Shown: positions 33,901-45,800 of the stretch, piece after piece
How positions within the stretch are numbered: position 1 is the first letter of the stretch
Layout of the letters: each line of letters starts with the position of its first letter
Assembly: GCA_002049455.2 (NCBI GenBank)
Contig: KV918932.1
Span: 1 to 64,000 of the forward strand
Reading direction: 5' to 3'
DNA: 64,000 bases
Source: Porphyra umbilicalis
Lineage: Eukaryota; Rhodophyta; Bangiophyceae; Bangiales; Bangiaceae
The notes under the pieces: model-generated
What the model was told of the DNA's origin: nothing
What the model saw: the letters and a program-made list of their open reading frames with translations, nothing else
Database searches by the model: none
Made by a program: the position numbers and the translations under genes

Positions 33901-34883
33901 GACACGTCAGACGCGTCCGCCGCGTCGTCGTCCTTGTCGTTCCCCTTCAGGCACTCCAGGTCCCGCACGAGCATCGCGTGCTCGCACCGCCGTTGCGCCG
34001 AGCGGCACCCAACGGCGATGCACTTGACGTCGCGCCGTCTTGAGGCCACGACGGGAGTGTAGATGACGCCATCAAAGGTGGCCGCGGCCATACCCCGGGG
34101 AGTGGAGATTTCCACCGCGTACGACGCCAAGTCCTCGTCCTGGACCTGCAGGTGGCTGCGCAACTCCGTCAGGTCGGCGGCAAGGTCGTCCAGCGCGCCA
34201 CGGAAGGCGGCGGCGTGCCAGCACGTGCTCGAGCCGCCGGTCATGGACAGCAATGCGACATTCTGGGTGTGGCCCCAGCACGAGCAAAGAACGGAGCCAG
34301 CAGGCGAGAACCACAGCGTGGCGAGGTCAACAGCATGAGGCCCTACCACACAAAATAAAAAACGAGCGCGGGACGTTGCGGAGCCCGCCACCTTCGCCGT
34401 CATGCCGCTGCCGGTGGATGCCTCCACCCGCGTGCGGCGTCCCAGCAAGCGACGCAACGCGCCCGCGATCAGCCCCGTCAGCGCACTCTGGCGCTGAGCC
34501 ACGGTCTCGTTCCGCACCCGTCCGGATGCACGCCGTGGGTGGTGGCGGGGCTGACGTCCCGTGCCGGCAGTGGGAGGGGGCGAGTCGGGGGGGCCGAGCG
34601 CCGAGCCACCGTCGCTTCCGCTCGGAACAGGGTCATCGTCACCGCTCCAGTCGGACACTGGCTGGGAGGCAATCGGTGTTGTGTCGCTCTCGGAGGCGGA
34701 GAGGCAGAGAGTAGACCCCTGCACCGACGGTGGCGGCAATCGCCGCGCCATGAGCGACGGCGCCGGCTCGGAGGCCGAGAGGGAGAGGTTGAGGACGCCC
34801 AACATTCCCATCTGCGTCCGCCGACATCGGAGGGAGGAGAGGGCATCCGTGCAATCGTCCGCCATGACGAGGCCTCCGACCAC
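30901..34883 (-). CDS. KDZ (Zisupton-type) transposase with SWIM zinc finger, two exons
   Basis: Exon 1 (33486-34883) and exon 2 (30901-33321) join phase 0 across a 164-nt intron (33322-33485; GTAGGT donor, TTTTTGCAG acceptor), giving TTPLE-VTIASWTCPQGH and about 1272 residues. Exon 1 has a SWIM-type zinc finger: Cys200 and Cys202 in VLCSCWGHTQ, then Cys221 and His223 in SSTCWHAAAF. A second Cys/His cluster follows in KCIAVGCRSAQRRCEHAML, and a third in EKCCAVCG. Exon 2 has the DDE-type core: YIVIDGQSLGFRM, PKVVFYDVACKMDRNGMQRV, FCLDRAHAKGHTCSCVYFPD and TTQAAEVQHSISVKF, with the spacing of Kyakuja-Dileera-Zisupton transposases and closest to Zisupton. The C-terminus is an acidic DGGGDGRGDG repeat. 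No stop or frameshift interrupts either exon, so it looks recently active. An extra intron near 34340 (TTTTATTTTGTGTGGTAG) is possible. Alternative start: Met at 34865. Confidence 0.88.
30983..31075 (-). repeat. in-frame 12/24-bp tandem repeat in the transposase C-terminus
   Basis: Plus-strand words GTCACCCCTACC and GTCACCCCCGCC alternate, encoding on the minus strand a run of GGDG/RGDG repeats immediately before the stop-proximal acidic tail. Confidence 0.8.
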
Positions 34884-35544
34884 GAGACCAGCCGCCCGCG
34901 GGCTCCCCAGGCCGAATCCGAGGCGGTCGCGAGACGAAAGCTCGGAAGAAGACGCCCGTTCGTTGATCGCCGTCGTCGTTGAATCGCTCTAACACAGAAT
35001 TCCGCCTCACCGATAAATATCCACAATGAGAAAAAGAAAGTTATGATAGTGCTGACAAAATCTGGGCCAGCTCGAGGTCGCAGGTCCAATCGCTGCTCGT
35101 TTCACTTCCATGGGGCACGGCACCATGCGTGGAGCCACCACTGTATCTCCACGTACGCGACGGGCCCGTCACGTACACCCAGTGGGGTCAACGCGACGCC
35201 CGATTCGGAGGGTATGAGGCAGCGGCGTCTCGCTCGAGGCATCCTTGCTGAGACAGCGCATGACACTGGTCAGCACCTGCGATGTCCACCCATTCACGTA
35301 TCGGCGTCAGTGGGACACCGACAGTGAGCGGTTCAGATTGACCCAGGCGAATGGTAACTTGGGCGTCAAGTTCCGTGCGATGCCCAGAAGTACACATTGA
35401 AAGGACCTCGCACGATCGAGATCGGTCATCTCCTCCTGGTTCTGTCAGCTTCTTTCCCATTGGGCTCGTGTCAATGAGATACCCCTACGCGGGGTACCAC
35501 CCCTCGCGGCGCGGTCGCTGACACCTTCTTCGTGCCTCGAGTTG
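34884..35544. other. flank upstream of the transposase
   Basis: AT-richer around 34985-35060. A promoter for the transposase is expected here. No terminal repeat recognised, no gene recognised. Confidence 0.35.
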
Positions 35545-36360
35545 TCCCCCGGTATGGAGGCCGCCGCCGCCCGACTGCCGCGGTCGTCAACGACTCCGCT
35601 TCCCCCCCCCGCCAGACCTTTAGACGACCACCGTTCCCGATCTTCCATCCCCCATCCGCGACGTCTCCCTGACCGTGCTTTTTCCTTGTCGGTGTCCACG
35701 CAGCCTGTCGAGGTTCTTTGGGTCCCTTTTGGGCACCGAGAGTTGCTTTTTGCCCTGTGTCGCGCCCGCCGATCCCTGCCCGGCATGCCTGTTTGGTCTG
35801 AGATGTCGAAGGGAGACGGCAGCCCCGCGTCAACTCCGTTGGTCGCTCCCGTACGAGAAGAGGAAGCGGCAGCCGCGTCCCTGGTCACGCCGGCCGGCGA
35901 GGAGGAAGCAGTAGCGGCGTCCGCCGTTGCTCGGGAGGGGCACGACGAAGCGGCCGGCTCTTCCGACGGCGTTCCCGCGTCAATGCCGTTGGTGTCAATG
36001 CCGTTGGTCGGTCCGGTGGGAGAGCACGAAGCGGCAGCCGCGTCCCCGGCCGCACCGCTGTCGGAGGATGAAGCGGTAGCGGCGTCCCCCATCGCTCGGC
36101 CGGGGCGCGAGGAAGCGGCCGTCTCGTCCCTTGTGTGTCCGCTGCGGCAGGGGGAAGCGCCGCGCGGGTCCCCCGTCGAGCCCACTGACGCGGACGTCTA
36201 GCGGTACGACGTCCTGATGTACATTGTGGAGGATTTTGGGGAGGCATGGCCTAAGGCCCCGCCGGCTTCGCCGTCGTCGGTGCCCTCGGCGTCGCTCACG
36301 GACGGCAAGCCGTCTACTGGTGGCGGCGGCAACTGGAACAACGTGCAGTAGGGACTACTC
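35545..36360 (+). pseudogene. unrecognised repeat-rich open frame (possible degenerate TE gene)
   Basis: From about 35805 a plus-strand frame opening MSKGDGSPASTPLVAP carries roughly 48-bp imperfect repeats reading EEEAAAASLVTPAGEEEAVA, GHDEAAGSS, EHEAAAASPAAPLSEDEAVA, REEAAVSS, stopping at 36201. A following frame (YDVLMYIVEDFGEAWPKAPP to NWNNVQ, 36203-36349) also looks protein-like. The opposite strand is open too (246 codons, Ser/Ala-rich). No family recognised; strand and coding status are uncertain. Confidence 0.3.
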
Positions 36361-37630
36361 CCCGCCCCATCCTTGGCGTCCTGAAGAGCGATGAATGGGA
36401 GGGGAAAGCGGCTGCGCACGTGGCTTTGGTCGCGGCCACGGTGGTGGCGTCGGTGGCGTGGAGTTCTTCATGTGCGGTTGTAGCCGAGGGCGTCGGGTTC
36501 ACGTTCGTGTCGCGCTCCCCGCTGGACCTGTTTGGCGGCACCGAAGTGGGCAACACGATTGCCGTGCACGCGCTGCCGAGCGCAGCCGCGGCTGCTGACG
36601 TTGACAGAGGGGATTGCAGGACTCAAGACGTGGGCCGAGAGGGTCGCGGTGGTTACCACGGGCGCCGCACTGGTGTGGTCGCCCGCCCCGACACGGAGTG
36701 TCTCATGGCGTCAGAAGTGGCCGCGCTCCCGCCCCTCTATGTGTGGGGCGAAGATAAGGGCGCGCGGATGAATGACAGTACTGCTGTATTGGTAGCGTCC
36801 CGCTCTCTTGCTTATCGATTTGTACTTCATAAATGGTATCTGCGTGTGTTCTCTGTGTTTTTCCTGCTCTGAAGAGTGGCCGTCATCGATGTGGTGACCA
36901 TCTTGTCAGCCAAGGTGAAAACGGGGCTGTAGTGACACGGAAGGAGGCGCTCGACGCGACGACTAAGGGGGGCCCCATTGACGTTGGCCGCCAGTCCCCG
37001 CTTGCAAGTCGTTTCTGTGCGCGCGGCGGGGGCAACACGGTGGGCGTGGACGCGCTTTTGGCCGCCGCCGCGCTGGTGACGGCCGCGCTGGTGGCGGCCG
37101 ATGCGCAGGCGTTGGGGGGGGGGTGGTGGGTGGACGAACAAGTTTGCCCCGTCGTCGTTGGCCGCCCGCCACCACCTTCGGTGGGTGCAGAGGGTAGCCG
37201 TCGTGCATGCTGAGCAGCGGTGTTCGACGGTGCGTTGCAGTTTTTGGCGGAGGGTGTCTTAGTGTACTGCTCTCTTTGCTGTTCTCTGTACGCTGTGTAG
37301 GGAGCGTTTGTAGCCTCGCGGCTTGAGTGCTGCTCCCTTTCTCTGTGTTGGAGCCGGACATTCATGTTGCGGGGGGAGGGTTTTCTTTGTCTCTTCCAAA
37401 GAGGCGCAGGTGTAAATGCGGCAGGGGGGTAGGTGGCGTATGTAGCTTGCGGTTTTTTCGCTTCCGCCGGCGCATTCGGGAGCTTGCGGCCGCTGGGTCG
37501 GCGGCTGCCAGGTTGAGAAGATAGCGGGGCAGCGGTCACAGGCAGCCCGGGGAATGAGAGGGGCAGCCATGCCAGCGCTGGACCTGCTGCAGCAGAAAAA
37601 ATGACGTATCCAATGCGGTCGGGTTCTCGG
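36361..37630. other. unassigned sequence with two related segments
   Basis: Two plus-strand stretches resemble each other: GNTIAVHALPSAAAAADVD (about 36548-36605) and GNTVGVDALLAAAALVTAAL (about 37029-37090), each preceded by an SPL motif. They may be decayed copies of one unit. Otherwise no recognisable gene. Confidence 0.3.
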
Positions 37631-37771
37631 ATGGCGCTGACAGTGCTCAATCCAGTGGATCACGTGCCTGCGCTTCTATCTTATGCGCTTCCACATGCAG
37701 CACGCTGTGCCAACTGTTTTTTCGTGGAAGAAACACCACTGCGTGTCCCCCACCATGTCCTGCGTCCTTTC
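37631..37771 (-). repeat. dispersed coding-like repeat, copy 1
   Basis: On the minus strand this is collinear with 57323-57452 on the plus strand over about 140 bp. Shared words include ACATGGTG, AATGGTGT/AGTGGTGT, GAAAAAACA, GGAAGCGC and CCACTGGATTG. Both translate in one frame to a similar peptide (TQDMVGDTQWCFFHEKTVGT here, THNMVSGAQWCLFFEKTMGT there), so an ancestral element gene is plausible. Confidence 0.65.
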
Positions 37772-39772
37772 TGTTAAGCATGGAAAATAGAACGTGCGAC
37801 TGGGTATCCACCCACTACCTCGCCGATATGGGGTCCCAGAGTGGGGTGCAATGGACACTTCGGGTAGAAACTCGACCAAAACCCGTGTGGCGTAAGAGAC
37901 TCTGTTTGGCGTCTATGAGTGGTGCTGAGAGCGGTGCTTCTGTTCGTTAAGCGCACAACGCCTTCCTTCATGACGTTTTCGGCCTCTCAAGGTCACAGTC
38001 GCCGTATGTTTGCCTGCCCCTCCCGTCAGCGCAAACGGTTTGCAGTCGGGTTCTTTGCTCAAACCACCCTACATACACCTAGGGCACCCGTTTGAGCCCA
38101 TGAGGCCCGACCAAAAGGAGATACAGAGAGCTCCATGCGGCTCTGTGCTTTCGAGGGTCTGAAAGCGGGTGTTCGTGTACCTGTGCGCCTTGTCGACCCA
38201 CTGCACATGGCCACCATACACCAAAGTAGTCACACTACCGCCCCCAAGGCCCTTGCCTGCTTCTTTTTTGTTCTGCGTGCCGCAAACGAGTGTGCAACTT
38301 GCTTTTATCGCCATCAAACACTGCCGGACGCGGGAGCATAGGTGACCCGTGCGCTCGTGGGGTCGATACAGGCTGCACCAGCCTGATTCAGATACACTCC
38401 CTGGATGTATCTACACGCTTAGTGCACCTCAATGGAGGCGGTACGGAGTGCAAGACGTCTTTTGGGGCACATGCGTGGCTATGCACCATTACCATGGGAG
38501 ACGAGTGCTGTACGGCCCGGGAGGCAGCTGGAAATACGGCTCGGCGAGGGCAATGGACCTAGATGGGATAGGGCAGCGAAGAGACCAGATTGACGCACCG
38601 GAAGTGAGGAGCGCACGGCTGCTACGTACAGACTGTGCACTACCGCTGTGAAACTGACTGTGCTCATTGAGTATGGAGATGGTTGTGGGGCTCGTAAGCT
38701 CGGCTTTGAGCACCCAGACAGACCATGCAGTCGATTGTAACGGCACATGGAAGCATGCAAAGATGGACAACGTGTGATGGGGCCAGGGAGGCCGCGCCAG
38801 TCGTTGTGGCAGATGGAAGGAAAGCGGACAGCTCGTGTGCCAACTGGTTAAGACAGCGAGGAAAAGGTACACCAGGAAAGCCACAAAGCTGAGAGAGAGT
38901 AAAAACGCCTCAAACTGTGACAGCAGCCGGCTTTTACGAAGCACCCTGGCGAGAGAGAGGGAAAGCAGGCAGAGGCGACAGAAACGCCGAGGGAACACGC
39001 TGCCCCCTGCGAGAACCACATTGGAACTGCGAATGACAGAGGTTGGCGTAACAATGAAATGCACGAAGAGGTATGCGCATCTGCGCCGGCATACATTCGA
39101 CGGGGCGGCTGTTCTTGCCGAGGAGGCGGGTGGTGGGGCGGGACGACAGACGCTTCGAGGCACTGACTGAGTACTCTGAGACTGGGGGCAAAGCACCCGA
39201 GATCCGCCTCAGCTGGATCAGGCCCCCAAGAATTAAAAGGGAGTTTCTGGAGAGGTGACGCAAAATTACCTCTTGGAGCATCCACTTGGCCGTTGCTTGC
39301 ACCGCACCTTCGGTGTGATGGACCCATGCTTTTGGACCCGCTTGCACAGCCTGCGATCCTACGAGGAACCCACCCCCCCCCCCTGTTGGGCATCCGTGCG
39401 GGGTTTCGGTCGCGGGAGCGCTTGCCCGCCCTTTTTTGTTCCACCGCGGATTCAATCGCGGCGCACCTACCGCCACGGGTGGTATGGCCATGGCCACCGG
39501 CCCACTCGCCTGACCCTCCTCGCTGCTCCCCCGGACCACACCTTTCACTTGCCGGGGAGTGGCCACCCGGCACCTCTCTCCCCATCGCGTGCACGCACAT
39601 CGTCGGCACGGCCCTCTGGGATTCATTGTGGAGGGGCGGCGCGACCATTGTGTGCGGGCTACGGTGTGCGCCGGCGGGGGGTGCTGCATAGTTGGGGAGG
39701 TGGGTGCGCGTTGGAGTGTGCGTTGGTGGGAGGAGGTGTTGGGCGGGGTGCTTGTACGCGCCGTCGCGCACC
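37772..39772. other. unassigned sequence between repeat and PIF1 gene
   Basis: About 2 kb of balanced composition without recognisable protein. A small hairpin AGATACA...TGTATCT lies at about 38388-38411. The 39.3-39.77 kb part is the upstream region of the helicase gene. Confidence 0.35.
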
Positions 39773-42474
39773 ATGGTGCCTGATACTGGGCTCGAGCGTG
39801 TCTCTGGTGGGGAGTTCTGCAACATGCTGTTCATTGCCTTCCGGTCCGGTACGCGTCGTTTCGTCGTCGCTGCGGACAGCGCCATTGATGTCGCACGGTT
39901 GCTTGTGGCCTGGGCAGAGCTGGGTCGAGATGCCGCGGTGCTTTCGTCGTTTGCGGACCGTGGGGAGGCCTTGTCGTGGCTTTCGCTCTCGGCTCTCGAC
40001 CTGCCCACGTGGGTCAATCTGACGTGCGCGGTGGACCCGGACGACGACGTCATTTTCTTGGACGACGGCGACGGGCCTGCCCCTGTGTTCGCCCTCCTTT
40101 GTGGTGCTGGCGGTCAGGTCGTGTCAGAGGCCAACACGGCTGAGGTGCCCCGGCTGGTGAACACCCTCAAGGCGCTCAACGGGGAGCGCGCCATCGCCCG
40201 CATGCTGCCAACGATGCTAGATGCGGAGACGTGGCTTCTGGCGCCGCGGGTGCCTCAGTGGGTGGTGGCACCGCCTCCGACAGCGGCGCCCGAGTCTACG
40301 GCGCCGCCTGACCGATCCCGCGACGCGGCCGACCCCTCTGATGACGACGTCGTCTTCGTGTCGGGTGGTGACGGCACCGAGAGCATCTCGTCTGGCGGGT
40401 CATTCTCAGAAGCGGCGCGCGCCCTGCCCCCCCCCCCCCCACGCGGCGGACCATCCTGTCAATGGGGAGCCTTCGCGACAGTATGCAGTTGCCAGTGCGC
40501 TTCCGTCGCCACCCTGTCACCGGCGTCGTTGCCCGCGGTGACGGTGGCGGTGGTGGCTCGTCCGGTGCGGGTGCTCGCTCCTCGTCGTCCGTCCCCCCCC
40601 CCCGTCTACTGTCGTCGTCAAGGTCGGCTGACAGCCGCGTGTCTCGCGGCCGCAACCACCCCCACGTGCCCCCTGCTGCCCGCCGGTTTGCCATTGGGCA
40701 TCACTCGGGCGGCGCCTCTAAGAGTACGGCTCAGCGCCGAATGGGCCGTGGGCTGCCCGTGGCCACATCGTCAACGGCCATGGGTGCTCGTCGCGCTCGC
40801 GGCTCCGCGCTGTCGCCGCGCGGTCACTCTCCAACCTCTTCCAGTGCGTCGCCCGCGGGGACATGCACTGCCGCGCCGTCGACGGCAGCTCGTGATCGTC
40901 CGCGACGCCACTCCCCACCACCCTCTCCTCCCCCGCTTTCGTCACCAGCTTCGTCATCCGCGCTTCCATCGTTTGATGGGCCCTCGAAGAAACGGCGCCT
41001 GGCGCAGCCAGTGCCCTTTGACATGGCGCGGTTGGCCAGCAGCATCGTGCGCCGCAAGAAGAACCTGTTTGTGACTGGGGGGGGCGGCGTCGGCAAGACT
41101 CACCTTTTGCACCACTGTGCCAGTCGCTTTCGCGACGACCACGAAGGCCGCCGTGAAGGCCTCCATGTTGTGGCTCCTACCGGCGTCGCGGCCGCGGTGG
41201 CGGGCGGTGTTACGCTCCACGCTTACCTGCGACAGCCGGTGGGCTGCTTTGACGAGACGCTCTCCGAGGAGGAGGACGCGGAGCGGCTGTACTCCAGCAT
41301 GGACGAGCAGACGCAGCGGCGGCTGGCGCTCACCTCCCTTGTGCTGCTCGATGAAGTCTCGATGGTGTCCAGCCGCATGTACACCCTGCTTTGTTACTGC
41401 ATCGACAAGGCGCACGAGGAAGCCCAGAGCGACGTGCCGTGGCGGATTGTTGCTTTTGGGGACTTCCACCAGCTGCCGCCCGTCAAGCGCGGTGACATGG
41501 ACGAGGACAACTTTGACACCCGCGGGGTGTACGCGTTCAAGTCGGCCCACTGGATGAAGCAGTTTAGCAACGAGCAGCTCGAGCTCAAGTACGTTTGGCG
41601 CCAGGAGGACAGGGTGTTCATCAAGATGCTGTCGGACCTGCGCGTTGGCGACGTGTCGGACGACCTGGCGGCCTTCCTTGAGCAGCGCTACAACGTGTAC
41701 ACCTCCCGGGTGACGGCGGGCAGATTGACGGACCTCGACGTGACCCACATTTTCCCGCACCGCGTCAAGGTGGCGTTGCACAACAAACAGTGCCTGACGA
41801 CGATGGAGCTGCTGCACGGCACCACCCGGAGCGTCTACCATGCGACTGACTACCCCATCGGCGTGTCTATGACCAATAAGAACGTGACCAAGCAGCTGGA
41901 CCAGGCGCTCATGGCGCCCGCCGTGCTCGAGCTGTGCGTTGGGGCGCGGGTCGCGTCGTGCGCCAAGCTTACCAAGGGCGTCAAGCCCGCCAAGGTCACC
42001 GAGATACCCAACGGGACCATCGGCTTCGTCGCGGGATTCTCCAAGAGCTCGACCGGCGGCTCCAGCAGCACGTCGCCGGCGGCGCCCGTTGTGCGATTTG
42101 AGACGGTGGAGGGCCCGGTGACGTTGTGTGTGACGGCGTGCGATATGAATTTGCAAGCCGTCGCCCGGGACGGGCCGTATGCGTCTCGCTTCCAGATCCC
42201 CCTCGTGCTGGCATGGGCGGTCACGGTGCACCGTTGTCAAGGGCTTACCATGGATGCGGCGGTCATGGACTTGGCTGCGTGCTTTGTGTGCGGTATGGTG
42301 TACGTGGCTTTGTCTCGCGTGAGAACGATGGATGGCGTTCATATCCTCTCCTTTAACCGCGACAGGGTGCGCGCTGATCCTCATGTTGTTTCCTTTTATG
42401 AAGACCAGGTGGACGTGCAGTACTCTTTCTTGGACTGCGTTTTTGTTGAGCATCCCATGCGTGCCCGCGTTTGA
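39773..42474 (+). CDS. PIF1-family DNA helicase with novel N-terminal domain; frame break at C14 run
   Basis: SF1B 5'-3' DNA helicase. Helicase part (frame from 40462): Walker A LFVTGGGGVGKTHLL (about 41066-41110), motif Ia VVAPTGVAAA, Walker B LVLLDEVSMVSS, motif III FGDFHQLPPVKRG, motif IV/V region FQIPLVLAWAVTVHRCQG and LTMDAAVMDL, motif VI VYVALSRVRTMDGVHIL. It ends at the TGA at 42472. Upstream, a frame from the ATG at 39773 (ACCATGG context) encodes about 218 residues with FIAFRSGTRRFVVAADSAID, an acidic DPDDDVIFLDDGDG and a Ser/Asp-rich linker, then breaks at the C14 run 40427-40440. One base added or two lost would join it to the helicase. The N-domain is unrecognised; DAAVLSSFADRGEALSWL faintly recalls the RNase H1 N-terminal/viroplasmin motif. 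PIF1 helicases of this kind are common in transposons and viruses as well as hosts. Confidence 0.85.
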
Positions 42475-42888
42475 GCGCGGCGTTCTATGTGCGAGCTTTC
42501 TTGCATTGGCTTTTCTTTGGCGAGTTACGTTGCATATGTTCATTTGTTTGTGCGGGTGTGTACGTCTTTCAGTTCGCTGTGTTTTGCGTTGGACGTTTGT
42601 GTACATGCCATTCTCGTTGTCCATGATACCCACTGGTCGTGCTCCACGCTGCTGTTACATGCATACAACTTCACCATTCTGCGTACAAGAAAGAAGAGCC
42701 CGCCTGAAAACAAAGACACGCACGCTTGCATTCACTCCAAGTACCACGCCCCTCCCTCTGGTCATACACCCACCTCGCCATTCACCATCTGCCGGTCACT
42801 GCACTGCTACAAGCCAATGCAGCTCATCCAGTCGATTCACCAGCACCGAGCGACGGTCGAGCACCGATGGTTACGCCCTACCCACCGA
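42475..42888. other. gap between convergent PIF1 and repeat-protein genes
   Basis: T-rich after the PIF1 stop, then CA-rich. No further gene recognised. Confidence 0.4.
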
Positions 42889-45800
42889 TTAGTCCGCACC
42901 CGCCTGCCCACCCCCACCAGCCAAGGCATCCGCACCCGGCGATGACCCTCCACCCGCCAATGTGCCACCGACTGCCCGAGCGCTCGCACCGGCAGCCCGA
43001 TCGCTACTTGCAGAAGATGTTGAACTCGCAGATGCGCTCTGGGTACTCGTCGGCCGCGACACACGCGGCGTTGACTCAGCGGTACCAGCAGCAGATCCAC
43101 CCGCCGAAACCGACCCCGTCTTGCGCTTTTTGGCAGCTGGCGTTGTGCGAGCGACCGACCTTGACGCATCGCCAGCGGATGTGGCGGCAGCAGCGTGAGC
43201 GGGACCCCTGCGCCTCGTTGCGGGCCGCCTTTTGGGGCCGGCTCGGGCCCCAGCACGGGCAGCTGCTGCTTCCGAGTCGGAGTCACCGTCTTCGGCCCGC
43301 CTCTTTGGCGGGTTCTGGCGCGGCGGCGCGGTCGGTGGTCGCGGGCATGGGGCATTTCTGGAGCGGCGGCGAATGGCCATTCGCTCCGCCCGCAATCCGG
43401 TCGCGCGCAGCATCCGCAGGTAGTAGGCCGCGTGGACCGCAACGTTGGCGCTCTCTTGCACGCCGTCGCCATCGCCAGGCGTGCCATTATGGATGCCACT
43501 GACGCGGGCATCCGCTCCCGCGGGGGACCTAACAGCAGCAGGATGTGGCTCACCAGCAGAAGGCCTTTCCCCGTCGCCACCTTGGCTTCCTGCAGCAGGA
43601 GCGTGGAGCGGTACGCTGATAGCAGGTCCCCCCTCGATGCCACCGCCACGTCGCGCTGCAGCATTGGACCGTACGTCTCCGCCATCCTGGCCTGGAGGTT
43701 GACCACCGTCGTTGCTCAGATCAGCAACGCCGACACCGCCCGTCTGATCAGCCCCAGCAGCACCGTCGTCGTCACGTCTCGCCGCTTGAGGGACCGCTGC
43801 AACACCAACGCGTTCGCCAGCACGGTCCTCGACTCGCCGCTCGAGCTCTAAGCCCGACAGCACCAAAGAGCGGTGCCGGCTTGGCCGGGCTGATAAGCCA
43901 GCAGCCGCTGTCTCCTTGATGATCCGTCGGGCGTCGGGCTCGTGGGTGCACAACAGCACCAGAATGGCGAGCACGTCGCTGATAGACTTGGACTTGAAAT
44001 CGGTCATGTCCACGACGAGCACCTCCTCCGCGTCCAGCTTCAATCGCGCAGGCCGTGTGCTCGTTGCTTGAAGAAGGGGCTTTATGGCTGATAAACCCAC
44101 CTTGTGACCCCACACCGAACGGAAATGCTGCACGGTACACTTGCCGCGGGGGTTTGCCTTCGTCCCTTTGGGAGGGAGCCCCTTGCCGCGTCCAGGGAGA
44201 ACCCACGTCGGCCACCACTTGGCGCGCTCGTAGGTCGTCAAATAGCGGAGACCGAGGGAGCCGCGCCCCACGACCTTGTCGGTGACTGCCGGCTCACGAG
44301 CCGCCGCCGTTGCAGCTGCGATGGCGGCAGCCGCCGACGCCGTGGTAGCCGACGCCGACGCGTCCACTAACGGATTGAAGGTGACATTGCCGCTGCCACT
44401 GCCGTTTCCGGCGAGAGCCGCTGCCGACGCCGCCCCCAAATCGATTGCGGCAGCCGCCACCGCCGCCACTGACGTGCCCAACGCGTGCCCATCGCCGTTG
44501 CTGCTGCCGTTGCCGTTGCCGCTGCCGTTGGCGCTGCCATTGCCGGAAGAAGCCGCCACAGCCGGGGCCGCCGTCGGCGCCGCAGCAGCAGTTGCGGCTG
44601 CCGCGGCTGCCGCCGCCGCCGACGCGCCCACCGCCTCCCCGTCGCCGTTGTTGTTGCCGTGGCCAGACCCGCCGCCGTTCTCGGTGCCCCTGCCGTCGGG
44701 AGCCGCCGCCGTGGCGGCCACAGCCTGCGCCACAGCAGAGCTTTCGGCGGTCCTGGCTGCCGCTGCCGCCACTGATGAGTCCAATGCGTCCCCGTAGCCA
44801 CTGCCGTTCCCGTTTCCGTGGGCGCCAAGGCTACCTCGCCCGCTGGCGGCGGCAGCCGTCGCCGCCGCCGCCGCCGCCGCCGCAGCAGCAGTTGCGGCGG
44901 CCGCGGTTGCAGGCGTCGTCAAGGACGCGCCCGACGCGTTCCCGTCGCCGTCGACGCTGCCGTTGCCGTTGCCGCTCCCATTGCCGTTGCCGCTCCCGTT
45001 GCCGGCGGCAGTAGCCGCCGCCGCCGCCGCCGTCCGCGCCGCAGCAGCGTCCCCGGCGGCCGCAGGAGCCTCCGCCGCAGGCGACGCGCCCAACGCGCGC
45101 CCATCGCCGTTGCTGCTGCCGTTGTCGTTGCCGCTGCCGTTGGCGCTACCATTTCCGGAGGGAGCCGCCGCCGCCGCCGCCGCCATCGACGCCGCAGCAG
45201 TGGTTGCGGCTGCCGCGGCTGCCGCCGCCGCCGACGCTCCCAACGCGTCCCCGTCGCCGTTGCTGTTGCCGCTCCCATTGGATGCGGGAGCTGCCGCGGC
45301 CGCCGCCGCCGTCGGCGCCGCCGCAGCGATTGCGGCTGCCGCGGCTGCCGCCGCCGCCGGCGCGCCCAACGCGTCCCCGTCGCCGTTGTTGTTGCCGCTC
45401 CCATTGGATGCGGGAGCTGCCGCGGCCGCGACCGCTACCGCCGCCACCGCCGCGGTGGTGGCGGCCGCCCTGGAACTTTGGCGGGCTACGCGTTTTGCCT
45501 TGAGGAGGTGCTCGGCCGATACGACTGATTCCTCGGTGAGACCGGCCTTGGACAGCAGGAAGTTCTGGTACGCCGTGAGCGCCCGCAAGCCAAAGTCGCG
45601 TATCAGGGCTACGGGGTTGGTGGACTCGGCCAGCAGAGCTATGACCACCTTGATGGTCGCCAGAGTATCGGTGTCTGGCACGGATATGGGGGGCGGTGGC
45701 ACAACAGAGACAGTTGCACGCGCGCGCAGGGCAATCAAAGTCATCACCTGAGATGTGTCGGCGGGTGTACCGCCCAGTGACGTGTTCTCAGAGCCCTCCT

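Noticed and set aside
40954..42633. 559-codon minus-strand frame opposite the PIF1 helicase
   Set aside because: Antisense shadow of the helicase; no motif.
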